Assembly: GCA_964400355.1 (NCBI GenBank)
Contig: CAYNTO010000011.1
Location: 1-64,000 of the forward strand
Reading direction: 5' to 3'
Length of the DNA stretch: 64,000 nt
From: JACKAL01 sp964400355
Lineage (GTDB): Bacteria; Bdellovibrionota; Bdellovibrionia; Bdellovibrionales; JAGQZY01
Shown: positions 34,923-44,590 of the stretch, one piece after another
How positions within the stretch are numbered: the stretch's first letter is position 1
Layout: the number at the start of each line of letters is the position of its first letter
Made by a program: the position numbers and the translations under genes
Notes under the pieces: model-generated
What the model was told of the DNA's origin: nothing
Databases searched by the model: none
The model's input: only the letters and a program-made list of their open reading frames with translations

Positions 34923-37547
34923 ATGTCGAACAAAGTATTGGGTTTCATTATTGGCAGTGTGGTAACGGCAAGTGTCGCGCTGTTTTCGGGCTATTATCTC
35001 CACCACAAAAAGAACAAGCAGTCTTATCAAAAAGCGAACACACTTCTCGATGTGACAGAGGCGCTGGATTATCGGTTTAACGATCTGAAGTACAAAGTCA
35101 CCACGTCTAGACACTCGGATGCGCCAGTGGTGCTCGTCGCAGTGGATGACGACTCCGTGCAGGAGATTGGGCGTTGGCCGTGGAGTCGCGATTTGATCTC
35201 GAGCATTCTCGAGCAGGTTGTGGACAATGGTGCGAGCACAGTGGGCCTGGACGTGATTTTCTCAGAGCCCGAAAAAGCGTACCCGGAAAATGATCAACGG
35301 CTAGCCGATGTGGTCACCAAGCACGGCGCAAAGATTGTGCTTGGAACGTTTAGTAACAATGAACTTCATTTTCAGCCCTATCAGGATTTTTGCGTTACCG
35401 AAGCTTTTTTAAAAACCGGTGGCGATCAAATTGTAAAGCTCGATGCCGCTCTGGTTGTTGAGGACGAAGGGGATGCGTTTGATGATGTGCCATGGGATCA
35501 ATTGTTCCAGCCTTTGTTCGAAACTGTGAGCGCCGATGTGCGCGCGAAGTATCTCAAAGAGCACAACAAAGCCGATGTATCGGAGTTGAGCACTTTTCAA
35601 AACAATCACTTAAGGGCACTCACGCAAGGGGAATGGTTTAAGTATTGCTCGGTATGGCTCACGCCCGATGATTACCTGCTCAATGAGAATAAAGACAAGT
35701 TGATGGCGATTTATTCGGATATTTTTGTGGAAAAGCTCACTCGGCACGGCGAGAACACACACGCTAAAATCGACGAATTTAAAAAATCGGTTTTAAACTT
35801 TCCATCGCCGCAGTTCGGGGAATGGGTTCCTAACATCGCTGCAGTTCAGAATCCTGCGGTGATGACAGGTAGCTTTGTTGCCCACCTCGATGTGGACGGA
35901 TCGATTCGTCGTTACCCACTTTTCTACCGCTCGGGAAATCGCATCGGTACAAGTTACATTCCGTCTTTGGCGCTCAATATGTACCTATCGGCTAAAGGGT
36001 ACCGAGCCGTGGCAGAAGTCAAACACTCCCGCGGCCATCGCGAGATCAAATCTTTTAAAATCTTCGATAGCGCCGATAACGTGATCCAAAGTTTGCCGGT
36101 AGATCCACAGGGCCGGGTGATGATCAAGTACTATGGGCCACAAAACACTTTGCCCTATGTGTCGGCCAAAGAGCTTCTCAACGATGATGAAATGCTTACG
36201 GTGAATCAACGTGTGCTCAATACCGAGCACAACAAAGTGATAATCGAAAAGAAGCGAGTGTCCAAAAAGGACTATTTCAAAGGCCGCGCTGTACTTGTTG
36301 GAGCAACGTCTATGGGGATCTATGATCTCCGCAATACTCCTGTAGAGAATAACTATCCGGGACCAGAGATTCATCTGACCATGCTCGCTAATCTTTTTGA
36401 CCACAACTATCTAAAAGTTCTTCCCCGCGAAGAAGTGGTGCTCCCTTTTTTGATTTTGGGATTTGGTTTATTGCTGAGTGTGCTACTCGCCCAGCTAGAG
36501 GCGCTCAAGTCCATGATCTCGTTTGGCTTCTTTGTGGTGGCGGGCGGGGCTGCGGACTATGTTATTTTTAGTAAGTTTCAAATGATGTACTCGAGCTTCC
36601 TGGTGTTTTTACTAGTGGGTGTCCTGCACTCGGTAGCCATCGTGTTCAAATACATGTCCGAGGAAAAGAAAAAGCAGGCGCTCAAACGCACCTTTTCCAA
36701 GTACGTTTCGCCAGCAGTGGTGGATGAGATTCTCAAGGCCGAGGAAAACTTAAAACTGGGTGGGAAAAAGCAGGAGATGACGGTGTTCTTCTCCGACGTG
36801 CGCGGGTTTACAAAGTTCTCTGAGAAGATGGATCCGGAAGTGCTCACGCAGTTTTTAAATGAGTACCTTACTCCTATGACGGAGGTGATCTTTAACAACA
36901 AGGGCACGCTCGACAAGTACATGGGCGATGGCTTGATGGCGTTTTTTGGCGCACCCATTCCGCACCAAGATCACGCCTACAGCGCGTGCAAGGCGGCGCT
37001 TCAGAGCCTTGAGCGTTTGCAGATTCTTAAAGAGGAATTCAAAAAGAAAAATTGGCCCGACATCGACATAGGAATCGGTATCAACACCGGCATGATGAGT
37101 GTGGGAAATATGGGTTCACAGATTGTTCAGAGTTACACCGTGATTGGCGATGCAGTCAATTTAGGTGCGCGCCTTGAAGGAACAACCAAACAGTACGGTG
37201 TGCGTATACTCGTGAGCGAGAGCACTTACACTGCGGCGAAGGAGCACTTTCTTTTCCGCGAAGTGGATCGCGTGCGCGTGGTCGGTAAGAAAGACCCAGT
37301 GGGGGCATTTGAACTATTGTGCGAAATCAAAGATTCCGGACGCGCCACTTATGTCGAGCGTTACCATGAGGCGTATCACACGTATATCCAGCGCGATTTT
37401 GTAAACGCGAAAGCACAGTTTGAAGTTTTAGAGAAAGAACAGCCTCTGGATCTGCTTGTGCGTATTTACAAGAACCGTTGCCAAGATTTTATAAATGAGC
37501 CACCAGCAAGTGACTGGGATGGCGTGTTCGAAATGAAGGCGAAATAA
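34923..37547 (+). CDS. CHASE2-domain class III adenylate cyclase
   Basis: This 874-residue protein has an N-terminal anchor, a periplasmic CHASE2 sensor (about 50-490), three hydrophobic helices (about 500-580) and a class III cyclase domain. The cyclase has the two metal aspartates in FFSDVRGF (about 622) and MGDGLMAFFG (about 667), the adenine-selecting Lys in DKYMGD, and DAVNLGARLEG with Asp, Asn and Arg in place, so it should make cAMP. The start is ATG at 34923; the frame is open further up without a ribosome-binding site. FecR/TPR genes follow within 5 kb. Confidence 0.92.
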   Translation: MSNKVLGFIIGSVVTASVALFSGYYLHHKKNKQSYQKANTLLDVTEALDYRFNDLKYKVTTSRHSDAPVVLVAVDDDSVQEIGRWPWSRDLISSILEQVVDNGASTVGLDVIFSEPEKAYPENDQRLADVVTKHGAKIVLGTFSNNELHFQPYQDFCVTEAFLKTGGDQIVKLDAALVVEDEGDAFDDVPWDQLFQPLFETVSADVRAKYLKEHNKADVSELSTFQNNHLRALTQGEWFKYCSVWLTPDDYLLNENKDKLMAIYSDIFVEKLTRHGENTHAKIDEFKKSVLNFPSPQFGEWVPNIAAVQNPAVMTGSFVAHLDVDGSIRRYPLFYRSGNRIGTSYIPSLALNMYLSAKGYRAVAEVKHSRGHREIKSFKIFDSADNVIQSLPVDPQGRVMIKYYGPQNTLPYVSAKELLNDDEMLTVNQRVLNTEHNKVIIEKKRVSKKDYFKGRAVLVGATSMGIYDLRNTPVENNYPGPEIHLTMLANLFDHNYLKVLPREEVVLPFLILGFGLLLSVLLAQLEALKSMISFGFFVVAGGAADYVIFSKFQMMYSSFLVFLLVGVLHSVAIVFKYMSEEKKKQALKRTFSKYVSPAVVDEILKAEENLKLGGKKQEMTVFFSDVRGFTKFSEKMDPEVLTQFLNEYLTPMTEVIFNNKGTLDKYMGDGLMAFFGAPIPHQDHAYSACKAALQSLERLQILKEEFKKKNWPDIDIGIGINTGMMSVGNMGSQIVQSYTVIGDAVNLGARLEGTTKQYGVRILVSESTYTAAKEHFLFREVDRVRVVGKKDPVGAFELLCEIKDSGRATYVERYHEAYHTYIQRDFVNAKAQFEVLEKEQPLDLLVRIYKNRCQDFINEPPASDWDGVFEMKAK

Positions 37548-37649
37548 TATGACATTACCGACTCGTTTCCAGACAAAAGCCGACTCAGAACGACACAGTC
37601 GTCATGTTTCCACGTTTAAAGGCGATAAGAACCTAGGAGCAAATCACCC

Positions 37650-39485
37650 ATGTCTATAGTATTTAGAATCGTAATCATCTCCTGTCTTTTAACTGCGGCC
37701 TGTACGCGCGCGAAGAGTGATAAAGCGGTGGTTGTGTTTGAGGTGCCGGCCGTGGCAGAGGTCCAAAAACCTGCACTATCTCTGCTTGCCGTAAACGAGA
37801 TGGACCTGCGTTGGGACGACGGTTCTGTTTTGTACGACGATTGGTTCGAACAAACGCCAACGGGCTTTGACGGCGTCGGGAGCTATCCTATCAACTGCTA
37901 CGCCGTTATGGTTGGCGGTGCGGAGGCGGAGTTTAATAAAAATTATTGCGGGGCGAGTGACGAGAATGATGAGATCACCACAAAGCTTTTCTCGTTTGGT
38001 CCGTGGGCTGGAGCAGTATTGGCGACGGGCACCAGCACTCAGCTCGAACTGGAGCTTCTAGCCGGCACTAGCCGCACATTTTATTTGATTGGCTTTCACG
38101 CTCAAGATCCCACCGTTTGCGTGGATTTCCGCAAGCAAAATTTCGACAAGATCGAAATGACCAAGCCGATGATCATCGGCGAAGTCACCGGTGTAAAACT
38201 CGAGGCGGGTGCCACGCAGACTATTCGCATTCCGCGCCAGATCAATTACAATCGTACTTTCGATGACTGTAAGTTTAATGATGACTCCGAGGAAGGCTCC
38301 GATACTGTGTATTCCCCAAAATATATCGTTATGGAGCGCGCTCATTTTATTGAGCCTGGCGATGACTATATCACCGGTGATTTGGACCCGGGCAATCCCA
38401 ACGAAAATGATTGCACGCCGTTTACCTTTCGTGCTCTGGATAAGCATGGGCGCGATGTGCCGGTGTTAGCGCCAACAACAGTTTCTGTAAAGTCCTGTGT
38501 CGGGACGTCTATGCCCAAATGTTACACTGGTAACGAGGCACAGCTCGCCGTAGCTGAAACGTACAATTCTTACGAGAATTGCATCGAAGAAAACGCCAGC
38601 GGAAAAGCCGCGCACTTTGTTATGCCTATAAATACCGAGCGCGCGACGCGATGGGTGCGTTCACCGGTAAAGCCGAGCGGAAACATGAACCACCATGCGT
38701 TCTTTCGCGCTGAGAGCGTCGGTCTTCAATCGATTGCTCCCAAAGAGTACAAGGTGCGCATGAAAGGTTCCGAATCTATCTATAGGATTGAAGGTTCGAA
38801 TAAGATATTCGAAGATAACTGCAATACCTATAAAATTGAGTCTTCGATGTATGGCTCTATAGCGGCAGATGATATTGATTTCTGGGAAGACCCGGTCGTC
38901 GAAAAATGGAATGCCGCCAATAATACGTGGTCGATTCAGGCAGCAGCATTGTTTGAGGCATCGACCTGTACTGGTGGCCCGCCGGTAATGCCTAGTGTAA
39001 CTTTCACAGAGTATAAAGTGGTCTATCTGAAAGTTCCTGAAGGCAAGTACCGTTTGCGTCAGCCCACTCAAGTAGGTACCGGAGATGATGGCGTTAAATA
39101 TTTCAAATCTTTCGGGCGAAATTCTGTGCCAAAAAATTTAGCGCACGTCGGGCCAGCCATCACCGTTGAGCCAGGCAGTGCTGCGTGTAGCGGACCACAC
39201 AAGATCAAGTTGGTGAACGCGCGTGGGGTTCCCGTAGTTAGCCTTCGCAATCGACAAATAAACTTGGGATTTAATGGCACGGCGGTTTCGTTTCATGCCA
39301 CCGAAGGCACATGTGACTCTGGCACCGATCCGCTCAATAGTGTCACTCTGTTGCAAGGTGAACGCAATGTGCATTTTTACATTCGCTCGACTACCGCCGG
39401 TGCGACGCATGTGCATGCACAAGATCAAAGCAATAACAATTTATCGTTACAATTTATGCATGAATTTGTTCATGGCGACTTCTAA
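37650..39485 (+). CDS. Large predicted lipoprotein, cysteine-rich
   Basis: This 611-residue protein has lipobox LTAAC (Cys about 18), then beta-rich sequence with many cysteines and several DUF/Ig-like strands (KYIVMERAHFIEPGDDYI, FTFRALDKHGRDVPVL, KIKLVNARGVPVVSL). The last two read like bacterial Ig or invasin-type repeats. Ribosome-binding site ctaggagcaaatcaccc. It follows the cyclase gene by 102 bases and could be its downstream partner. Not recognised as a named family. Confidence 0.7.
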   Translation: MSIVFRIVIISCLLTAACTRAKSDKAVVVFEVPAVAEVQKPALSLLAVNEMDLRWDDGSVLYDDWFEQTPTGFDGVGSYPINCYAVMVGGAEAEFNKNYCGASDENDEITTKLFSFGPWAGAVLATGTSTQLELELLAGTSRTFYLIGFHAQDPTVCVDFRKQNFDKIEMTKPMIIGEVTGVKLEAGATQTIRIPRQINYNRTFDDCKFNDDSEEGSDTVYSPKYIVMERAHFIEPGDDYITGDLDPGNPNENDCTPFTFRALDKHGRDVPVLAPTTVSVKSCVGTSMPKCYTGNEAQLAVAETYNSYENCIEENASGKAAHFVMPINTERATRWVRSPVKPSGNMNHHAFFRAESVGLQSIAPKEYKVRMKGSESIYRIEGSNKIFEDNCNTYKIESSMYGSIAADDIDFWEDPVVEKWNAANNTWSIQAAALFEASTCTGGPPVMPSVTFTEYKVVYLKVPEGKYRLRQPTQVGTGDDGVKYFKSFGRNSVPKNLAHVGPAITVEPGSAACSGPHKIKLVNARGVPVVSLRNRQINLGFNGTAVSFHATEGTCDSGTDPLNSVTLLQGERNVHFYIRSTTAGATHVHAQDQSNNNLSLQFMHEFVHGDF

Positions 39486-39518
39486 CCTCAGAGCGAGCAT
39501 CCGCTCTGAGCAAGTCGT

Positions 39519-41129
39519 TTAAAAGAATCCGCTGGAATAGGAGATCATGGTCATCACCGTGATCTTGTCGAAATCGTAGAGATCGACAGACGATGAATTG
39601 CGATAGTATTGGGCGTAGACGTTTAAATTCAAGTTGTTCTTTAGGCTGTATATTCCACCCAACGTAAATATCATTCCCGTGTCGTCGCGGTTGGTAGTGG
39701 ATTTGCTGAAATCCTGTTTGATGTAATCAAATTTTACATAGGAGATGAGCTTAGCGCTCAAGGGATGCGTGGTACCCAGCGACAGCATCAAGCGGTCATA
39801 AAGACTATTAATGCCTTCCGCATCGTTGATAATGTAGTTCACGTCCACATTGAGTGTGCGTGTTCCAGTAGCGTTGAAGTGGCGACTGTTGGTGAGGGTA
39901 AGTCCATACTTTTGCGATGTTTGATCGTTTTCAGGTGTCGTCGTAAAGTGGAAAGTATCGTCGGCATAATCGAAGCGATAGGAATTGACCCACTTCTCCC
40001 AAAAGCTTGTTGTGAGGTCGACACCCAAGGCGGCGGTGCTATAGACCTTGTCACGGCTCTGCTCATCGAGACTCATAAAAATATTGGAATAGGCGGGAAC
40101 GATAGTGAGCATGCTAGGAGTATTGCGCATCAAAAAGCGGTACGAATAAGGGATGGCTATTTCGGCCTGTAGCGGGTCGGTACTTTGAATGGTGGCATTG
40201 CTATCAAATGAGGTGTCTACGCTGTACAGATCGGACGCAGTGAGGCGTGGAGTGAGGGAGTGTTGGATTTTGTGAATGGCCTTATACTCGATCACCCCAC
40301 CATAAAGAATACGGTATGCTTCAAGATCCAGGGCGGAATTGTTGTCGGTGATGTTGAGCACATTGCTATCGTACATCAGTCCCGCGAACACCGAATAGGC
40401 AAAGCGTTTTTTACTCTCTTCCTCAAACCGTTGGAGCGCGAGTATGGATTCCAGCTGCTGCTCTGCCTTTTGATCCATAACTTTATCTTTGGTTGTATCG
40501 AGCACATACTGAAATGACTCACGGGCTTCGCTATATTGGGCATTCTGTTTGAGGAGAATTCCGCGATACATGGCCGCCGATGGTGATAGTTCTGGATCGT
40601 TTGCGGCCATCACTGAGCCGAATGTCTTGATGGCTGGATTGAGTTCGTTGAGTTTCATGTTGTTGAGAGCTTCGTAATAGGAAATTTCGGTGGCATCAAT
40701 GCTTGTTCCGCGCACCATCTCGAGAAGAATCAATGAGCGTTGATGCTCGCCATTGCGGTAAAGACTAATTGCAAGTTCATAATAATACAAATCGACGTAA
40801 GGGTTTAAGGAGATAGCTTTGGCATAGTACCGCTGTGCGAGGCGCACGTCTCCCGATTGAAAAAGCGAGCGCCCTTTTTTGTGGTACTGGGTTGCTTTGA
40901 CTTTGTTTTTTTCTTGCAGTTCGGGAGTGAGAGCGTTGAATTTGTTCTGGTACGATTCGCGTTTCCCCAGTTCGCGCTCGAGTTCCGCCGTAAAGTTCAG
41001 TTTTCCTGAGCTTTGTGGTTCGATTTGAATGGCTCCCCGCATGGAGCGGGTAGCGGCGACAGGTTGGGATTGTGCAATAGCGGATTGAGCGAGAATCAAA
41101 CAACCAACTACAAGTCCAAAATTCTTCAT
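39519..41129 (-). CDS. TPR protein with a C-terminal outer-membrane barrel
   Basis: This 536-residue protein has a signal peptide (1-20), TPR-type helices (about 75-250, with AQRYYAKAISLNPYVDLYYY), then a beta-barrel-like half ending in Phe (alternating aromatic strands, e.g. SLKNNLNLNVYAQYYRN, TVMTMISYSSGFF). This combination of periplasmic TPRs and a porin-like barrel is known in surface export proteins. It lies 17 bases after the FecR-domain gene, with an aaggacgctcgaaag site, so the two form an operon. Role inferred only. Confidence 0.75.
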   Translation of the reverse strand: MKNFGLVVGCLILAQSAIAQSQPVAATRSMRGAIQIEPQSSGKLNFTAELERELGKRESYQNKFNALTPELQEKNKVKATQYHKKGRSLFQSGDVRLAQRYYAKAISLNPYVDLYYYELAISLYRNGEHQRSLILLEMVRGTSIDATEISYYEALNNMKLNELNPAIKTFGSVMAANDPELSPSAAMYRGILLKQNAQYSEARESFQYVLDTTKDKVMDQKAEQQLESILALQRFEEESKKRFAYSVFAGLMYDSNVLNITDNNSALDLEAYRILYGGVIEYKAIHKIQHSLTPRLTASDLYSVDTSFDSNATIQSTDPLQAEIAIPYSYRFLMRNTPSMLTIVPAYSNIFMSLDEQSRDKVYSTAALGVDLTTSFWEKWVNSYRFDYADDTFHFTTTPENDQTSQKYGLTLTNSRHFNATGTRTLNVDVNYIINDAEGINSLYDRLMLSLGTTHPLSAKLISYVKFDYIKQDFSKSTTNRDDTGMIFTLGGIYSLKNNLNLNVYAQYYRNSSSVDLYDFDKITVMTMISYSSGFF

Positions 41130-41146
41130 CTTTCGAGCGTCCTTGT

Positions 41147-42109
41147 TTATCGATTGCTACCAGCGTTGGGAGTGGTCGTTTCTGGTTTGATGATCACTCG
41201 TGTTTTATCGGTCTTGTCGCGAATAGCATCGTTGGTGCGCGTGTTTGGACCTTTGGGAATAAAGGCGCCTGGATTAGCAACGGGCATTGGTGCTGGTGCG
41301 CCAGTTGTAGGCACTTGTTTTTCGATATTTTCGGGCTTCATATCCGTGTTGTCGCCAATACGAGTTGTACCCTTTGTGCCCTCATTGGCAGGAGTGGAAG
41401 AGCTTTCCGACTTCTGACCGTTCGACGACGATGCGCTACCAGAGCCACTTCCAGTAGTTCCACTCGCTGCGGATCCATCACCCACACGCGATTCGCTGTC
41501 GAGAGTTTTCACTTCCTCTGGCGGCATTAGCTTTGGTGCCTCAACGGCGCGATCGGGAGCGGCCGTCGTCTTTTGGTTTTTGTTGACTAGAGTGATAGCG
41601 CCCGTTGCCACATTGTTTTTGAGCGCTTGGAACGCTACCGTGCCTTCCATGGTTTTTACTTCAGTTGTATTGGTTTTTATATTGTGATCCACGATAAAAT
41701 CTGTTCCGCGCACGCCGGCCACTGCGGTGGGTGTCTTTACCTCGTACTTGTTGGATTCGCCGTAGGCGCCTTTAACTTCGTTGCGCACCTTTCCTTTGCT
41801 GAGAGAAAGTTCTACGTTTTTTGCGCCATCCTTATCCGAATACTTCGCAATCTTTACTTTAGAGTCCGGAGAAATGTGCACAACGCTGCGATCGGACATA
41901 ACAATTTTCGCACGGCCGTCGGGTCCAGTCTCTACAGAGCTATCCTGAAAGACTTTTTCGCGTACTTTTGCGGCAGATTTTTTCCCATTGGTTTCAATTT
42001 TAACGTCGCCTTTTACGGCCATAAAAATTCCAAATGAGTCTGCAGCGAAACTAGAGGTGGTTGCACTGCAGATGATTCCGACGAGCAAAAAGGCACGAAT
42101 GGATAGCAT
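41147..42109 (-). CDS. Secreted FecR-domain protein
   Basis: This 320-residue protein has a signal peptide (1-23), a FecR domain (about 30-165) with GRAKIVMSDRSVVHISPDSK and KVKTPTAVAGVRGTDFIVDH, and a long disordered tail rich in Gly, Ser, Thr and Pro. Here the FecR domain is not linked to a sigma factor; in such settings it is often found beside CHASE2 cyclases and TPR barrels, as here. Ribosome-binding site aaaggaaatact. First gene of a two-gene leftward operon. Confidence 0.85.
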   Translation of the reverse strand: MLSIRAFLLVGIICSATTSSFAADSFGIFMAVKGDVKIETNGKKSAAKVREKVFQDSSVETGPDGRAKIVMSDRSVVHISPDSKVKIAKYSDKDGAKNVELSLSKGKVRNEVKGAYGESNKYEVKTPTAVAGVRGTDFIVDHNIKTNTTEVKTMEGTVAFQALKNNVATGAITLVNKNQKTTAAPDRAVEAPKLMPPEEVKTLDSESRVGDGSAASGTTGSGSGSASSSNGQKSESSSTPANEGTKGTTRIGDNTDMKPENIEKQVPTTGAPAPMPVANPGAFIPKGPNTRTNDAIRDKTDKTRVIIKPETTTPNAGSNR

Positions 42110-42284
42110 AGTATTTCCTTTGTTTGTTATCTTTAAAAATTAGCATAATGTGAGTGTATGTATATGTCTTTCTCGGACCTGGACGAATGTCCACGTTAGT
42201 GCCAGACCTCACCTAGTCTCACTGAACCTAAAAGTAGATTACATGGCATCTTTAGATATAATGATCTTGAAAATAGGAGGGTGG

Positions 42285-43883
42285 ATGAGAACACAATCAA
42301 TAGGTCGCTGTGGACACACGTACAGTCGCAAGAATCCGATTCACGTAGTGGGCATAGTCATTTTGCTGGTCTTTTCCGTTACGAGCTGTTCTCACAGTCA
42401 GCCCCGAGCCACCCGGCAACCCACCCAGACCACCGACAAAGAGCGCACCGCCTCTTTGACCGAGTTTCGCAACTGCGAAAGTGCCAAAGCGCGCTTTCCC
42501 AGTATGCTCGACGACGACACAGTGGAGTGCACTGAGGATTATCTTCTCTATGAGTCCAACGTAAAAACAAAATTAAAACTTTCGAATTTGCGTATTGGAA
42601 GTTTTAACGTCATTCGTATAGGCCAATCGCAAGTACGCTTTAAAAGAAACGATCTAGTCGCAGACATCATCAACCAGTGGGATCTGGTAAACGTTGTGGA
42701 AATTATGACCTCAGGTAAAGATCTCCTGGCTCATAACGAAAAAATCGATCGTTTGGCAGAGTCCACCGGGACCAAAGATCGCGGCGATATTGAAGCCTCC
42801 TATCAAATGCCAAAATACTTAGTCATACTTCAGGAATTGCGCAAACTGGATCCTTCATGGTCCCTCATTATGGCTCCCTCGGGAACAGGCGAGACGACAG
42901 CCTCCTATGAGTATTCTGGGTTTTTCTACCGCTATGGCTTTGTTGAAAACGCGGAGACGTCTTTTTGCGGCGACAAGCGAGGTTGCCTCACGCCTATATC
43001 CAGAGAGAATTATGAAAATTTGGTTTCGCGCAGCCCCTTTGTTGCCCACTTTAAAGTCGGCAAACTCAAATTCAACGCTGCGGGCCTCCATCTGCGCTTT
43101 CGTGCACCGGCAGAAGACTGTGCTACAGCTAGCGGGGATTCGAAGAAAGGTCAAAAAAAATGTGTGGACTACAGTGCCGCTGAGCAAAAGCTCGTAAAAG
43201 ACTATCTCGAGGTGGCAGGTCGAATCAAAGTCAATAAGGAAGACGCCCGCTACATGGAGCTTGCCGTTGCTGAGCGGGAACTCAGAAAGTCGGAAGAACC
43301 AATTCTGTTGATGGGAGATTTCAATTTGGAGTTCAATGACAGAACCCGAAAGCTGTGGAACTTTGCCGTCGGTCACGACAACGTTTTTGTTCGAGAGAAG
43401 ACAAGCATCAGTGCTCAGAACGGCCTTGCCAATGAATACGATCACTTCGTTTTTGTGCCTGAGAAAACACTTGCCAAGTGCAAAACAGAAACGGCCAAGG
43501 CGTTTAATTTTATGTTAGATCTGGTAACTCCAAAGACCAGTGATCCTGATCTCAAAGACCTCGAGTCATTCTTGGTGTTGCGCAAGAATCGCACAAAGGC
43601 ACTGGAGGAGTATCAAATAAGTTTGCGTGAACAGCTATCGGCAACAACCTGTTCAAAAACAGACTGCGAAATGGCGCCGCTATATGATCCTGTTGCCGCC
43701 GCAAATTTGGTGTGTCTCTATGAGCGCAATGTACTTGGCAATGAGTCTAAAAAATGCGTAGCTGAAGGGGAAGCAGAAGACGAAGAAGACGCGCCTACCC
43801 CAGGTAAAAAACCCGTTTATAAAGTTTTCCACGAAATCATTAGTGATCACATTCCCATCGAAATGGAATGCGCTATCAATTAG
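42285..43883 (+). CDS. Lipoprotein with endonuclease/exonuclease/phosphatase fold
   Basis: This 532-residue protein has lipobox FSVTSC (Cys about 27), then an EEP (DNase-I-like) domain: RIGSFNVIRIGQSQ near its start, VNVVEIMTSG where the metal Glu sits, LLMGDFNLEF with Asp/Asn, and ISDHIPIEME at the end with the catalytic Asp-His. Such enzymes cut DNA or remove phosphates from lipids. Ribosome-binding site taggagggtgg before ATG at 42285. A cysteine-rich insertion lies at about 240-300. Its 3' end overlaps the PilZ gene by 4 bases. Confidence 0.85.
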   Translation: MRTQSIGRCGHTYSRKNPIHVVGIVILLVFSVTSCSHSQPRATRQPTQTTDKERTASLTEFRNCESAKARFPSMLDDDTVECTEDYLLYESNVKTKLKLSNLRIGSFNVIRIGQSQVRFKRNDLVADIINQWDLVNVVEIMTSGKDLLAHNEKIDRLAESTGTKDRGDIEASYQMPKYLVILQELRKLDPSWSLIMAPSGTGETTASYEYSGFFYRYGFVENAETSFCGDKRGCLTPISRENYENLVSRSPFVAHFKVGKLKFNAAGLHLRFRAPAEDCATASGDSKKGQKKCVDYSAAEQKLVKDYLEVAGRIKVNKEDARYMELAVAERELRKSEEPILLMGDFNLEFNDRTRKLWNFAVGHDNVFVREKTSISAQNGLANEYDHFVFVPEKTLAKCKTETAKAFNFMLDLVTPKTSDPDLKDLESFLVLRKNRTKALEEYQISLREQLSATTCSKTDCEMAPLYDPVAAANLVCLYERNVLGNESKKCVAEGEAEDEEDAPTPGKKPVYKVFHEIISDHIPIEMECAIN

Positions 43884-44590
43884 TGATCTAAAAATGAATT
43901 CAGCGCGCGTTTGCTCTCACTGGAGAGTTCCGTGAAGTGCAGTCCCATGCCTCGCGGATAGGTGCCTTTGGCCTCATCTAAGCGCACGATAATTGCCTCA
44001 CAGCGCACTTTGCGGAGTGTATCGAGCGTGATGCTCACGTTCACGCGCTCGCCCATTTTGGGCAGTTGCGCCCAGGCAATATCGTCGAGCTGAATAAACA
44101 GCCCACTTTTCGAAACATCATAACTTTTTGAATTGAAAGATGAACTCACAAAAGGATTTACAGTGACATGAGCCACATGCTGCAAACGAGGCGCGCGCTG
44201 CCACCAGTGATGGCGCTTGTCCGAAAGTAACTTTTGGCTGGTGCGCGTGTAAAGAGGCACAAACACAACTGGGAAACAGAGCGAGCCCATCATGGTTTCC
44301 ACGACGGAAAAGTTATTGCCGTAGGCGGCCACAAGATAATTGTTCCAAAAGACCATAAACATGGAGGCCGGCATAAGTATTTTTGCCATGCGATGGCCTC
44401 GGTAAATGGCTAAAGCGGTTGTTGTGATCAATAAGATCGTGACCCAGTTAGGAAACGTGATGTGTTGATGAATGCGGTAAAAGTCTGTAAAGGGGAGATC
44501 CAGCAAAACGGCAACTTGGAAATAAAACGAAATGGCGATTCCTAACAGGATGAGTGGAATAAAATTAAACGCCAGTGGCTTTTTAATCAT
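43880..44590 (-). CDS. Membrane protein with a C-terminal PilZ domain
   Basis: This 236-residue protein has four hydrophobic segments (about 8-30, 45-62, 70-90, 95-118) and a PilZ domain with YDVSKSGLFIQLDD (the [DN]xSxxG motif), preceded by an Arg in RAPRLQH, and GMGLHFTEL. PilZ domains bind cyclic di-GMP. It starts inside the last codons of the transglycosylase gene (4-base overlap), so the two are coupled and probably controlled by c-di-GMP. Confidence 0.82.
   Translation of the reverse strand: MIKKPLAFNFIPLILLGIAISFYFQVAVLLDLPFTDFYRIHQHITFPNWVTILLITTTALAIYRGHRMAKILMPASMFMVFWNNYLVAAYGNNFSVVETMMGSLCFPVVFVPLYTRTSQKLLSDKRHHWWQRAPRLQHVAHVTVNPFVSSSFNSKSYDVSKSGLFIQLDDIAWAQLPKMGERVNVSITLDTLRKVRCEAIIVRLDEAKGTYPRGMGLHFTELSSESKRALNSFLDH

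Noticed and set aside
37549..37659. 36-codon frame starting one base after the cyclase stop and overlapping the next lipoprotein start
   Set aside because: No ribosome-binding site and no recognisable protein character; too little evidence.
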